A stretch of 64,000 nt of DNA from Lacinutrix sp. C3R15 (GCF_018860825.1 NZ_JAHKPZ010000031.1:1-64000); one strand, 5' to 3'. Positions 25,894 to 35,363 are shown, counted from the first letter of the stretch. Numbers and translations are program-made. The notes: generated from the sequence alone by a model not told the origin.

Positions 25894-26330
25894 AATGGAA
25901 TACATTTGAAACCATAGGTGATTCTGAAGCAGATATAGCAGCACAGTTTGTTACTTTTATTAAAGCTAAAAAGAATTTAAAGTTTTATAAAAACCAATCT
26001 GCTGTGTATTTTATTTCTACTAATGCAGGAAACTTTTCATCTATAGCATTTTGGGAAAATGCTTTAAAACATAGCCCCAGATTTGCTAATCCAGGTATTT
26101 TTCCTTGGACACTAGCAAATGCTACGTCTGGTTATATTGCTAGGCAATTTGGTATTACAGGACCTAATTATACCATTATTGAACCTTGTTTAAATAGAGA
26201 ACAGTTAATTTCTAATTACAAAACAGATAAATTAAAGTACCAACTTAAAAATGCAATTTGTGTACAATGGGAAATAAAAGTTGTAAAGAACCTACTTTCT
26301 GTACTGGCAAAATGGACTATTTTGCAATAA
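25884..26330 (+). CDS. Half-length ketosynthase-like protein
   Basis: 148 residues from the ATG at 25884, which overlaps the ketosynthase stop by 10 bases (an in-frame start further upstream at 25836 is less likely). Residues 64-102 resemble the N-terminal half of a ketosynthase: SPRFANPGIFPWTLANATSGYIARQFGITGPNYTII. A Cys (Cys102, EPCLN) is at the position of the catalytic nucleophile. The His-containing half is absent, so it cannot be a normal condensing enzyme. It may pair with the full ketosynthase like a chain-length-factor subunit, or be a decayed copy; coupling and the clean ending favour a functional partner. Confidence 0.7.
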   Translation: MELKWNTFETIGDSEADIAAQFVTFIKAKKNLKFYKNQSAVYFISTNAGNFSSIAFWENALKHSPRFANPGIFPWTLANATSGYIARQFGITGPNYTIIEPCLNREQLISNYKTDKLKYQLKNAICVQWEIKVVKNLLSVLAKWTILQ

Positions 26331-26548
26331 GAATTTAAAAATTACAAAATACTGTTACCTGTAAGGAAGTTAAAATAATTAATGTTCACTTTGATTTTTT
26401 TAATACTACTAAACAGACTTTTATAGCATATCTTTTTTTGTATTGCCATTTGTTTTTGGCATCATTTTTGAAATTATAATTGGTGTAGCAACTAATGAAA
26501 CATAAAGTAAACTTTAAGTCCCTAAAAAGAAACATTAGCTTCTACTTA

Positions 26549-26587
26549 CAAAAGCTACTTTAATGGTAATTAAAGTAGCTTTTTTTA
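26549..26587. terminator. Bidirectional terminator
   Basis: AAAGCTACTTTAAT (26551-26564) pairs with AATTAAAGTAGCTTT further on, followed by a T-tract; the A-rich left side serves the opposite strand. It ends the giant-repeat operon and the leftward gene whose stop lies at 26585. The preceding 200 bases hold no gene that I can see. Confidence 0.85.
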
Positions 26588-28075
26588 ATTCACTTCTGGT
26601 TCTACTTTAAAGTTTTTCATATCGTTTAAAGGTTCTAAAACATTATAGTCTGCCCAAATAGCAGCATCATAGGTTTTAGGGTTTTCATAATCTATTTTAG
26701 TTTTTTCTGTAAAGCCATTATAATCATTAGCCTGTATCTCTTTTTTAGAAAGAATTAAAAGTTCAGATTTTCCTTTAAAAGTTCCTTCAATTTTAAAGTT
26801 AAAAGCTACTTTATTTCTAGAATTATCATTTTCTATAAATTTAATAGGTCTGTTAACATAAAAATATCTATCTATTTGTTTGTTTATATAACTTGGGTAG
26901 TAATAATTATCTGAAGCTTTTTTATAAACTACAATACCTTTTTGGTTTTTTTCAATGTACTTAATACCAAACAAAAGTCTTAAATTTAGTTTATCACCAA
27001 CTCTGTTTTCATAAAAGGTATAGTCTGCTCTAATTACTGCAAAAGTTTCATTAGATACATACATGGTTCCTGTGTATAAGGCAGAAGATCTTTTAGGTTT
27101 AAAATCTATAATATAAACCATTTCATTGTCTAAAAAAGTAACATCTTTAAGTGTGTATTTGTATTTATTAGTATTTTTTACAAAGTCTAAACTAGCATCT
27201 GGATTTGCAAAATTACTATTGCTAATTAGGTTAAAACTTTCGTTTTTAGCATGCCGTAATGTATTAATAGTATCTTGTCTTTTTTTTATTTCTTCTTTAT
27301 TTAATGAGGCAGAATCTGTTACTTTAAAAAAACCAGATTTAACAGTATACACCTTGTCTTTATCTAGATGTTTCATAACTATTTCTTGTCCGCGTTCTGC
27401 AAGACTTTCCATAGATTGATTGTTTTTTTCATCACGTAAACTAATAGCTTTTTCAACTTCAAGTTTTGCTTTTTCTTTATTTAGTACCTTTAAGTTACCA
27501 ACAAAATCTGTGTATTGTTTTGATTTGTTATTTACTAAAGAAGTTTCTAATTTATCAAAATCATCATTAAAAGCTTGTAGTTGTTTTCTTTTAAAACCAG
27601 TAGATTTTTTAATTTCAAAATCGGCATTATCCCCAATAATATAATCGGTTTTTCTACTAAATATTTTAAATTCAGTTAAATCTAATCTGTAATTGTTTTT
27701 AATATTACTTTTAGTATAGTACATTATAGAGTCTACAGATAAAGCGGTATGGTTTAAAAACACTTCAGAAAGTTCATTTATTTTTTCGGATAAAACATAT
27801 TCTTTAGAAGTGAAATTTTTAAGTAAAAATGCGTTTTTTTCAAAACCTAAACAGGAAATAGTTACAGAATCTGTTTCTTTAAAACCTTTGGTGTCTATTG
27901 AAAAATTACCTTCTTCATTAGAGATTACTCCATATTCATCACCAATTTGAATGGTTGCAAAAGGCACAGTTTCATTGCTGTTAGAAGTTATGGTACCAGA
28001 GATAATTTGGGCTTGCGTAGTTTGATTATAAAAAGTGCTAATAGAGATAAAAAATAGAAGGTATTTAAATTTCAT
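26585..28075 (-). CDS. Carboxypeptidase-like regulatory domain protein
   Basis: 496 residues. A signal peptide (MKFKYLLFFISISTFYNQTTQAQ) is followed by one CarboxypepD_reg-like domain (IISGTITSNSNETVPFATIQIGDEYGVISNEEGNFSI). The rest is a long mixed region with DYTFYENRVGDKLNLRLLFGIKYIE and a helical Lys/Glu-rich middle. This layout is common in uncharacterised Bacteroidota periplasmic or outer-membrane proteins that resemble the N-terminus of TonB receptors but lack a barrel. No enzymatic motif is seen. It stands alone between two terminators. Confidence 0.8.
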   Translation of the reverse strand: MKFKYLLFFISISTFYNQTTQAQIISGTITSNSNETVPFATIQIGDEYGVISNEEGNFSIDTKGFKETDSVTISCLGFEKNAFLLKNFTSKEYVLSEKINELSEVFLNHTALSVDSIMYYTKSNIKNNYRLDLTEFKIFSRKTDYIIGDNADFEIKKSTGFKRKQLQAFNDDFDKLETSLVNNKSKQYTDFVGNLKVLNKEKAKLEVEKAISLRDEKNNQSMESLAERGQEIVMKHLDKDKVYTVKSGFFKVTDSASLNKEEIKKRQDTINTLRHAKNESFNLISNSNFANPDASLDFVKNTNKYKYTLKDVTFLDNEMVYIIDFKPKRSSALYTGTMYVSNETFAVIRADYTFYENRVGDKLNLRLLFGIKYIEKNQKGIVVYKKASDNYYYPSYINKQIDRYFYVNRPIKFIENDNSRNKVAFNFKIEGTFKGKSELLILSKKEIQANDYNGFTEKTKIDYENPKTYDAAIWADYNVLEPLNDMKNFKVEPEVN

Positions 28076-28118
28076 AGACGTACTTTTTATTAAAACGTTT
28101 TATTGCATATAATGTTAC

Positions 28119-28150
28119 AAAAAAAAACCTAAACAATTTGTTTAGGTTTT
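28119..28150 (-). terminator. Terminator of yebC
   Basis: AAAACCTAAAC and GTTTAGGTTTT form an 11-bp stem around a five-base loop. Read on the minus strand it is followed by a T-tract. Confidence 0.85.
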
Positions 28151-28242
28151 ATTAAATTACAATAATATTTTGCTTGTTAGCATTATACAGGTTTTGTAAC
28201 TAGCTACAAAATAGCTTGTTGTGTATTTTGTTGTAATTTTTT

Positions 28243-28965
28243 TTACTCTTCTGTTGATTCTTCCATTGTATGATATACGTTTTGCACATCATCATTTTCT
28301 TCAAGTTTTTCTAGAAGTTTTTCTACATCTGCAGCTTCTTCTGCGGTAAGTTTTTTGGTTACTTGAGGTATACGTTCAAAACCAGAAGATAAGATTTCAA
28401 TTCCTCTAGATTCTAATTCTGCTTGTATAGCACCAAAACTTTCAAAAGGAGCGTAGATTAAAATTCCGTCATCATCTGCAAAAACTTCTTCTGCACCAAA
28501 ATCAATAAATTCTAATTCTAATTCTTCAGGATCTAATCCTTCGGCATTAATTCTAAAATTACAAGTATGGTCAAACATAAATACAACAGAACCTGAAGTA
28601 CCTAAACTTCCATCACATTTATTAAAATAACTTCTTACATCTGCAACAGTACGAGTATTGTTATCTGTAGCAGTTTCTACTAAAACAGCAATACCATGAG
28701 GTGCATAACCTTCAAAAATAACTTCTTTATAATCACCTTGACTTTTATCGCTTGCGCGTTTTATAGCGCGCTCTACGTTGTCTTTAGGCATGTTTACAGA
28801 CTTTGCGTTTTGAATAACTGCTCTTAAACGCGAATTACTATCAGGATCTGGACCTCCTTCTTTAACTGCCATTACAATGTCTTTACCAATACGTGTAAAG
28901 GCTTTGCTCATTGCAGACCAACGTTTCATTTTACGTGCTTTTCTAAATTCGAAAGCTCTTCCCAT
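28243..28965 (-). CDS. yebC: YebC/PmpR (TACO1-like) family protein
   Basis: 240 residues. MGRAFEFRKARKMKRWSAMSKAFTRIGKDI followed by GGPDPDSN.RLR, AK..NMPKDNVERAI and the acidic C-terminal part is the YebC family signature. Members are described as DNA-binding regulators or as helping ribosomes translate difficult sequences such as polyproline; which applies here cannot be told. The gene has its own promoter (TAAATTTG at 29025-29032) and a CG-rich hairpin at 28984-29000 in its leader. Confidence 0.92.
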   Translation of the reverse strand: MGRAFEFRKARKMKRWSAMSKAFTRIGKDIVMAVKEGGPDPDSNSRLRAVIQNAKSVNMPKDNVERAIKRASDKSQGDYKEVIFEGYAPHGIAVLVETATDNNTRTVADVRSYFNKCDGSLGTSGSVVFMFDHTCNFRINAEGLDPEELELEFIDFGAEEVFADDDGILIYAPFESFGAIQAELESRGIEILSSGFERIPQVTKKLTAEEAADVEKLLEKLEENDDVQNVYHTMEESTEE

Positions 28966-28983
28966 TTTAATATTATTTTTTGG

Positions 28984-29000
28984 TTTCCGCGAAAGCGAAA
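28984..29000 (-). promoter_or_regulatory. Leader hairpin before yebC
   Basis: On the minus strand TTTCGC-TTTC-GCGGAAA can fold into a stem 18 bases before the start codon. Similar hairpins precede gcvT and thrC. Confidence 0.5.
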
Positions 29001-29024
29001 AATTTAATTAATTATTTAGTTGTA

Positions 29025-29032
29025 CAAATTTA
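29025..29032 (-). promoter_or_regulatory. Candidate -7 box for yebC
   Basis: TAAATTTG (TAnnTTTG) on the minus strand, about 60 bases before the ATG at 28965. Confidence 0.45.
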
Positions 29033-29042
29033 AAAAAAAAGC

Positions 29043-30080
29043 TTAATCCTTAGGAATGTGCTTGTCTAAAAATTTATCTTTAGTAATATCTAATGCATTA
29101 AATGCTTTTTGTCGATTGTTATTTAACTCTGTATTTACTTTATTATAGTTTTTTATAGCTTTATTTATCTGCTTTACTTTTTCGTTATAATCGTCAATTT
29201 GCTTTTTAGTACGTTTTTTTTCTGGTGTTTTTTCTAAGGTATTACTAATCGTTTCCATATCGTCGTTTAATACTAAAAAATCTAATTGTTGTGGCATTTT
29301 ATTATCTGCCTCATCAATAAAGAAATTAAAAATTTCTTTTGTAGCATTTACAATAGAAGCATCATTTTTATACAATGTAGCATTTTCAAGAATGGTAAGA
29401 CCTTCTTTTGCAGATTGACTTAAGGCATTTGTGTTTTGTTGAATGGCACTAATATCATTTTTTTCTAATGCTTCCATTAAATAAATTTCATTAATGTATA
29501 CTTTAAAAAAGATAAGATACAATGCGTTATAATGATTAAAAACTTCACCAGAAATTTTCATTTTTTTACTTAAATCAGAATCACTTTCAATAATATTGAT
29601 ATCGTGTTTTTTAGCAAAAGCATAAAAGTTGCTTTCGTATTCTGCCTGAGCTTGCTCCATTTTTTCATCTGCCAGTTCCTGAGCAAGAATGTATGCTTCC
29701 ATTAAATCGTAAGATTGCTCTGCAATAGCTTTCATATCTAAAATTTCGGCATAATCATTATTTAAAATATTTTTATTAAAGGTTAAATGTTTTAGTACTT
29801 GGTTTTTATATTCGTCACCATCATAACCTTCTGCTTTTTGTACTTTAAGAAACGCTCTTTCTACAGATTTTAATAACACTTTACGTTTGCTAGCAATATT
29901 TTTATCGTTTTTACTATGGGCAATTGCTTTTGTGTATTTCCAATTGTTTTTTGCTATAACTTCTAGTTCATCTCCTACAAATGTTAAGTAATCAGAAGGG
30001 TTGTCAAATTTTTGTGCTGTAGTATTAAGTGTTGAAAAACATAAAAGAATGACAATAAAAATTTTAGTAAAGTTGTTCAT
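29043..30080 (-). CDS. Secreted helical hypothetical protein
   Basis: 345 residues with a signal peptide (MNNFTKIFIVILLCFSTLNTTAQ). The mature part is almost entirely alpha-helical, Lys/Glu/Asn-rich, with a likely coiled-coil C-terminus (ETISNTLEKTPEKKRTKKQ onward). I recognise no domain. It starts 5 bases after the tail-specific protease gene and is the last gene of that operon, so it may be a periplasmic substrate or adaptor of the protease, by position only. Confidence 0.7.
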   Translation of the reverse strand: MNNFTKIFIVILLCFSTLNTTAQKFDNPSDYLTFVGDELEVIAKNNWKYTKAIAHSKNDKNIASKRKVLLKSVERAFLKVQKAEGYDGDEYKNQVLKHLTFNKNILNNDYAEILDMKAIAEQSYDLMEAYILAQELADEKMEQAQAEYESNFYAFAKKHDINIIESDSDLSKKMKISGEVFNHYNALYLIFFKVYINEIYLMEALEKNDISAIQQNTNALSQSAKEGLTILENATLYKNDASIVNATKEIFNFFIDEADNKMPQQLDFLVLNDDMETISNTLEKTPEKKRTKKQIDDYNEKVKQINKAIKNYNKVNTELNNNRQKAFNALDITKDKFLDKHIPKD

Positions 30081-30085
30081 AATAT

Positions 30086-32128
30086 TTAATGGTTAGAATT
30101 GATAAAATTGGTAAGAATTAAAGATGCTTCGTGAATATAAATATCTTTAGATAAACTGCCTAATAGCTTTTGGTTATTTGTTTTTTCGTTTTCGTTATAG
30201 CTTAATACTTCATTTGTTGAAAGCGTATTAGTGACTGTAATTTTTGGTCTTGTTTTGTTATTACCAAAAATAGATTGCCACATGGTTTTGTATTCTTGCT
30301 GGTGTTTATAGATATTATCTAATGTTAAAGCAAAGGAAATTTCATTATAGTAATTTTCTAATAGTTTTTTATTTGCGGTTTTTACTAAAGCGAAATCAGC
30401 ACTATTATTTACACGAGCTTTACTTTTGGTAATTAGATTTGTGAAATTTATTTTTGGAAGTGGTATATGTTTAAGCGTTGCTTGAATGGTGTCGTTGTTT
30501 AATGCATAAGGTTTATCTATTTCATTAAACTTAAAACCATCATAAATAGAAGGTAATGCAATATCTGGAGTTACACCATTAGATTGTAAACTTTTTCCTG
30601 TTACTCTATAAAATACTTCGGTAGTAATTTTGCTAAAGCCTAAATTATTTTTTTCGCTTAACGGAAGAATAACTTGCGCACTAGATTTACCATGTGTAGT
30701 AGAACCAATAAGAATTGCTCTATTATAATCTTGCATGGTACTTGCAAAAAACTCAGAAGCAGAGGCACTATAATTATTAATTAGTATTACAATTGGCTTA
30801 TTAAAAAAAGTACCACGACTAGGATCTCTAAAGGTAAAACGTTCATTTTTATTATCTCTAATAATAGAAACAGGGCCTTTGTTTATAAACATACCACTTA
30901 GCTCTATGGCTTCTTGCATAGATCCTCCACCATTAAACCTTAAATCTATAATAAGTCCTTTAATATTTTCCTTTTGAAGTTTGTATAACTCTTTTGCAAA
31001 ATCAGCAGTTAATCCTCTTTTATTATAAGATTCTAAATTGGTGTAAAAACTTGGTATTTTAATATAGCCAAAGGTAGTATCCTCTCCAATAATGTATCCT
31101 GTTATAGAGTTTTCTTCTACTTTTAAAGCGGTTTTACTAATTTCTATATCTAAAATGGAGCCTGTATTTTTCTTTATTTTAAAAGTTACGGTTTTATTGT
31201 CGCTATTATTTAAAAAACGAATTACGTCTTCATTTTTTGTGCAATGAATTTGTAAGTTACTGACTTTTGAGGTTAAGGATTTAATAACGTCGTCTTTTTC
31301 AAAAGAGCCATTTTTAAACGCTGAACTTCCTGGAATAATATGGCTAATTACAATTTCTCCATTTTTTGTTTTTTTAGTTATTATACCAAATGTTTCTTGT
31401 TGAATGGCTAAAGAATTTTCAAAAACTGTTTTTTCGGTCTCATTAAAATAAGTAGAATTTGGATCTTGATATTGTATAAAAGCATTCAAGAAATTCTCGG
31501 TAACAAAATTAGTAATACCTCCATCTTGGTTTAAAATCTCATACAGCAAACAGATTTGATTATCTATTACTTTTTCTTTGTTTAAACTTTCAAAAGTTTT
31601 AAAATTTGCTTTTGCATTTTCTAAAATAGAATCCTGTTCTAAAGCTTCTATAACTAATAAATATCTTACTTTTTTAGACCAATATTTTTGTGATTCTTCA
31701 TGATTTTTATAAAAACCAGCATTTTCATCTTGTGAAAAATTTAATATATCTTTTCCTGAATAATCTAAATTTTGTTTTTTTAGGTTTTCTAAATACTGAA
31801 TAGATTGCTCAATTCTTTGTGTTAATACTTGAATATATTTAGTTATAAAACTGCAATTTTTATTTTTTATGTAGTCATCTATTTGAAACTGATCTATCTT
31901 AAATGTTGCAATATCTTTTTTTGTATAATAACGTTTGTCTGCATCTAACTGTTTTAGAAATAAATTGAAAACATGTTTAGAAAGGCTATCATTAGTAGCT
32001 TTAGGTTTGTAATGTGCTACTTTTATTAAAGAATCTATGGTTGTTAACTGATTACAAAATACATTATCTTGTGCATTTGTAAGTAAAGGAATACAAAGAA
32101 GAAAAGGGTAAAGTAGGTTTTTAATCAT
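30086..32128 (-). CDS. prc: Tail-specific (carboxy-terminal processing) S41 protease
   Basis: 680 residues, close to the Prc/Tsp size. Signal peptide, helical N-domain, PDZ region (around residues 235-330, containing GSSAFKNGSFEKDD), then the S41 core with GLIIDLRFNGGG and the Ser-Lys dyad in NNYSASASEF (about residue 455) and THGKSS (about residue 480), and a C-terminal DUF3340-like part. It cleaves periplasmic proteins near their C-termini. It lies within the gcvT operon, 23 bases after the pterin dehydratase gene. Confidence 0.92.
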   Translation of the reverse strand: MIKNLLYPFLLCIPLLTNAQDNVFCNQLTTIDSLIKVAHYKPKATNDSLSKHVFNLFLKQLDADKRYYTKKDIATFKIDQFQIDDYIKNKNCSFITKYIQVLTQRIEQSIQYLENLKKQNLDYSGKDILNFSQDENAGFYKNHEESQKYWSKKVRYLLVIEALEQDSILENAKANFKTFESLNKEKVIDNQICLLYEILNQDGGITNFVTENFLNAFIQYQDPNSTYFNETEKTVFENSLAIQQETFGIITKKTKNGEIVISHIIPGSSAFKNGSFEKDDVIKSLTSKVSNLQIHCTKNEDVIRFLNNSDNKTVTFKIKKNTGSILDIEISKTALKVEENSITGYIIGEDTTFGYIKIPSFYTNLESYNKRGLTADFAKELYKLQKENIKGLIIDLRFNGGGSMQEAIELSGMFINKGPVSIIRDNKNERFTFRDPSRGTFFNKPIVILINNYSASASEFFASTMQDYNRAILIGSTTHGKSSAQVILPLSEKNNLGFSKITTEVFYRVTGKSLQSNGVTPDIALPSIYDGFKFNEIDKPYALNNDTIQATLKHIPLPKINFTNLITKSKARVNNSADFALVKTANKKLLENYYNEISFALTLDNIYKHQQEYKTMWQSIFGNNKTRPKITVTNTLSTNEVLSYNENEKTNNQKLLGSLSKDIYIHEASLILTNFINSNH

Positions 32129-32151
32129 AAAAATGAAAGAAAGATAGTAAA

Positions 32152-32451
32152 TTATTCGTCTTCTGGCACTACAATAGCATCAATAGCTTCTGCAAGTTTA
32201 AAGTCCTTTTTTGTAACGCCATTAGCACTATGTGTAGTTAATGTAATTTTTAAAATATTATACACATTGCTCCATTCAGGATGATGGTTTTGTGCTTCGC
32301 ATTCAAAAGTAATTCTGCTCATGGCACTAAAACAGTCTTTAAAATTGTCAAACTCAAATTCTGCATGAAGCGCATTATCAAAATACTCCCAATCTGGAAA
32401 ATGTAATAAACGTTTTTGGATGTCTTCTTCTAAAATTTTTTCTGTTTTCAT
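32152..32451 (-). CDS. phhB: 4a-hydroxytetrahydrobiopterin dehydratase (PCD/DCoH)
   Basis: 99 residues, the normal length. The pterin-binding signature is AQNHHPEWSNVYN with the two catalytic His, followed by TTHSANGVTKKDFKLAEAID. It dehydrates the 4a-carbinolamine made by aromatic amino acid hydroxylases; bacterial copies also occur without such a hydroxylase. No hydroxylase gene is seen in this window. Confidence 0.93.
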   Translation of the reverse strand: MKTEKILEEDIQKRLLHFPDWEYFDNALHAEFEFDNFKDCFSAMSRITFECEAQNHHPEWSNVYNILKITLTTHSANGVTKKDFKLAEAIDAIVVPEDE

Positions 32452-32464
32452 AGTTTTTTATTTA

Positions 32465-33292
32465 CTACAAAATACTCATTTTTAGAACATCTTTACTTTC
32501 TATCTGTAAATTTTTTGGTAATAAATTATTCTTTGGTAAAACTGCTAAATATCTATCGTCATTAGTAGTATAAACTTGTTTGTAAACAGGTTTGTATAAT
32601 ACTAATGAAGAAACAATTTCTTTAATAAATTCATCATGATGTATTAAATCTGTGCTTCCTAAGTGAAAAACACCAGATTTACTTCTGTTGATGATATAAT
32701 GAATTTGTTGCGAAAGTTTATCGTCTGTAGTGACATTAATAATTAAATTAGGAAAAATCTCTATTGGTAATTTTTCTTTTAATTGTATTTTAATTTCTTC
32801 TATTCTAGGAGAGCCTTGCCCAAAAACCATAGGTACTCTTAAAATTGCCCATTTACGTTTGGGTAAACGCATAAGCATATTTTCAATTTTAATTTTAAAA
32901 TGGCCGTAAATACTTAAGCTTAAGGTTTTATCTAACTCGTAACTTGGGTAGTTTTTATAGGCATCAAACACATTTGCAGAAGATAAAAATATAATTTTAC
33001 AATCGTGATGTTTTACATATTCTACTATATGTTGATGTGCTATTGTTTGTGTGGCAAAATTTCCGCGAAGTGTAGAAATAATAATACTAGGTTTTGTGGC
33101 TTCAAGAATTTCTACCACATCATCTTCTTCGTGATTATAGTGAAAAAATTGTTTGTTTTTTTCTAAGCCATTTGTAGGTGTTGCATAGGTGCCAAAAACT
33201 CTAAAATAGGCGTATAACTCTTTGTAAATAGCACTACCAATAAAGCCATTTACACCAAGTATAAGTATTTTGTGTTTCTTTTTATGCAACAT
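32465..33292 (-). CDS. NAD-dependent epimerase / RmlD-like sugar reductase
   Basis: 275 residues. Rossmann motif GVNGFIGSAIYKEL at the N-terminus, STLRGNF and LSSANVF in the middle, and an SDR-type Y-x3-K at YGHFKIK. The fold fits RmlD-like dTDP-4-dehydrorhamnose reductases or other short epimerases, but the N-terminal part is divergent, so the substrate cannot be named. It lies 16 bases after the glutaminase gene in the same operon. Confidence 0.78.
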   Translation of the reverse strand: MLHKKKHKILILGVNGFIGSAIYKELYAYFRVFGTYATPTNGLEKNKQFFHYNHEEDDVVEILEATKPSIIISTLRGNFATQTIAHQHIVEYVKHHDCKIIFLSSANVFDAYKNYPSYELDKTLSLSIYGHFKIKIENMLMRLPKRKWAILRVPMVFGQGSPRIEEIKIQLKEKLPIEIFPNLIINVTTDDKLSQQIHYIINRSKSGVFHLGSTDLIHHDEFIKEIVSSLVLYKPVYKQVYTTNDDRYLAVLPKNNLLPKNLQIESKDVLKMSIL

Positions 33293-33308
33293 GAATGGAG
33301 CAAATCTT

Positions 33309-34223
33309 TTAAAAAATAGAAAGTTTAGTTTTGGTCGTAAAAGCTTCTAAAGCTTGCATACCAATTTTAGAATTTCCTCTTGGGTTTAGTCCTGGAGACC
33401 ATGTAGAAATTACAAAATTATTTGGTAATAATGCAACAATACCACCACCAACACCACTTTTTCCTGGTAAACCAACCTCAAATGCAAACTCACCAGCTTC
33501 ATCATAAAAACCACAAGTTAGCATGATGGCATTAATACGTTTTATCTGGCTTTGGGTTAACCATGTTTTGTTTTGTAAACAAACACCATGGTTAGCATAA
33601 ATGTAAAAGGCATTGGTAAGTTGCTCACAATTCATTTGTAATGAGCACATATAAAAATAGAAATCAAGTACTTTATCTACTTCATTTTCTAAATTGTGAA
33701 AAGATTTTAAAAGATATGCTGCTGCATAATTATTAAAGCCTGTTGCTTTTTCTGATGCTGCAACTGCTGGATTATAATCTATAGTTTGATCATTTGCTAA
33801 ATCACGAACAAAATGTAAAAAATCTTCTTTAGGTTTTTTTAATTGTGAAACTAAAATATCTGCAATAACAATAGCTCCAGAATTAATAAAAGGATTTCTA
33901 GGAATACCGTTTTCTAATTCTAGTAAAGATAACTGATTAAAAGGGTCTCCAGAAGGTTCTACATCCATGCGTTTCCAAAGTGCATCTCCTTGCAATTGAA
34001 AAGCCAAAGAAAGGGAAAGCACTTTAGAAATACTTTGAATGGAAAACGGAACATGCGAGTCTCCAACCGAAAACTTTTCCCCCGAAATTAACCTTAAATG
34101 AATGCCAAATTTATTGACATCTATATGTGATAATTCCGGAATGTAATTGGCAACCAATCCACGATTAATTTCATCTTTTAATTGGTTGTGAATGGTATTA
34201 ATTACTTGTTGAAAATCTTGCAT
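33309..34223 (-). CDS. glsA: Glutaminase
   Basis: 304 residues, full length. The beta-lactamase-like catalytic pair is Ser64-x-x-Lys67 (SIQSISK), followed by MDVEPSGDPFNQL, PRNPFINSGAI and the C-terminal GLPGKSGVGGGI loop. The enzyme hydrolyses glutamine to glutamate and ammonia in the cytoplasm. It starts one base after the gcvT stop codon, so the two are translationally coupled. Confidence 0.95.
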   Translation of the reverse strand: MQDFQQVINTIHNQLKDEINRGLVANYIPELSHIDVNKFGIHLRLISGEKFSVGDSHVPFSIQSISKVLSLSLAFQLQGDALWKRMDVEPSGDPFNQLSLLELENGIPRNPFINSGAIVIADILVSQLKKPKEDFLHFVRDLANDQTIDYNPAVAASEKATGFNNYAAAYLLKSFHNLENEVDKVLDFYFYMCSLQMNCEQLTNAFYIYANHGVCLQNKTWLTQSQIKRINAIMLTCGFYDEAGEFAFEVGLPGKSGVGGGIVALLPNNFVISTWSPGLNPRGNSKIGMQALEAFTTKTKLSIF

Positions 34224-34224
34224 G

Positions 34225-35295
34225 TTACCCTTTATAAAATGGTAATTTTACTACTGTTGCAGGAACAGCATTTTTACGTATTTGTATGTTTATTTTGCTA
34301 TTTACGTCAGCAAAAACGGTAGGGACATAACCAAGACCAATTCCTTTACCAAGCATTGGACTCATGGTTCCAGAGGTTACTTCACCAATTTTTTTACCTT
34401 GACCATCTACAATATCATAACCATGACGAGGAATTCCTCTTTCATCTAACTCAAAAGCAATAAGTTTACGTTCTACACCACGATTTTTTTGTTCTTTTAA
34501 AGCTTCAGAATTGGTAAACTCTTTAGTGAATTTTGTAACCCATCCTAAACCAGCTTCAATAGGAGATGTAGTATCATCTATATCATTTCCGTAAAGACAG
34601 TATCCCATTTCTAAACGCAAGGTGTCTCTTGCTGCTAGTCCAATAGGTTTAGCTCCTGCTTCAGTAACTTTATCCCAAATTTGCTTTACTTCACTATTTT
34701 TGCAATAAATTTCAAATCCACCACTTCCTGTGTAACCAGTAGCAGAGATAATAACGTTTTCAATTCCTGCAAAATCACCAACTTCAAAATTGTAAAATTT
34801 AATTGCAGCTAAATCATGACTTGTAAGACTTTGCATAGCTTCAACAGCTTTAGGACCTTGAATAGCAAGCAGTGAGTAGTCTTCACTTAAATCACGCATT
34901 TCTGCATCAACATCATTTTTAGAACTTATCCAGTTCCAGTCTTTTTCAATATTACTGGCATTTACTACTAATAAATATTGTTCTTCTTTAAGTTTATAGA
35001 TAATTAAGTCATCTACAATACCTCCATCATCATTTGGTATACAACTGTATTGTGCCTTACCAATAGTAAGTTTGCTAGCATCATTACTACAGGTTTTTTG
35101 TATTAAAGCAAGCGCATTAGGACCAGTAATTAAGAATTCTCCCATATGACTTACATCAAAAACACCAACGCTTTTTCTTACCGTTTCGTGTTCTATGTTT
35201 ACCCCTTCGTATTGAATAGGCATGTTGTAACCAGCAAAAGGAACCATTTTTGCTCCTAGGGCTTCATGAGTTGCAGTTAATGCAGTATTTTTCAT
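34225..35295 (-). CDS. gcvT: Glycine cleavage system T protein (aminomethyltransferase)
   Basis: 356 residues. Begins [29 protein letters not shown], with [33 protein letters not shown] and [19 protein letters not shown], all GcvT signatures. It transfers the aminomethyl carbon from the H protein to tetrahydrofolate. gcvH and gcvP are not in this window. It is the first of six closely spaced genes with a short leader that carries a strong hairpin; no glycine riboswitch is present in that leader. Confidence 0.96.
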   Translation of the reverse strand: MKNTALTATHEALGAKMVPFAGYNMPIQYEGVNIEHETVRKSVGVFDVSHMGEFLITGPNALALIQKTCSNDASKLTIGKAQYSCIPNDDGGIVDDLIIYKLKEEQYLLVVNASNIEKDWNWISSKNDVDAEMRDLSEDYSLLAIQGPKAVEAMQSLTSHDLAAIKFYNFEVGDFAGIENVIISATGYTGSGGFEIYCKNSEVKQIWDKVTEAGAKPIGLAARDTLRLEMGYCLYGNDIDDTTSPIEAGLGWVTKFTKEFTNSEALKEQKNRGVERKLIAFELDERGIPRHGYDIVDGQGKKIGEVTSGTMSPMLGKGIGLGYVPTVFADVNSKINIQIRKNAVPATVVKLPFYKG

Positions 35296-35312
35296 AAAGA
35301 ATATATTTTTTA

Positions 35313-35330
35313 TTTCCGAGAAGTCGGAAA
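35313..35330 (-). promoter_or_regulatory. Leader hairpin before gcvT
   Basis: Perfect stem TTTCCGA / TCGGAAA with a four-base loop, 17 bases before the gcvT start codon. The sequence resembles the hairpins before yebC and thrC. Confidence 0.55.
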
Positions 35331-35355
35331 CCTATGTTATTGAATTATTGAAAAA

Positions 35356-35363
35356 CAAAAGTA
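35356..35363 (-). promoter_or_regulatory. Candidate -7 box for the gcvT operon
   Basis: TACTTTTG (TAnnTTTG) on the minus strand, giving a leader of roughly 55 bases. Confidence 0.45.
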
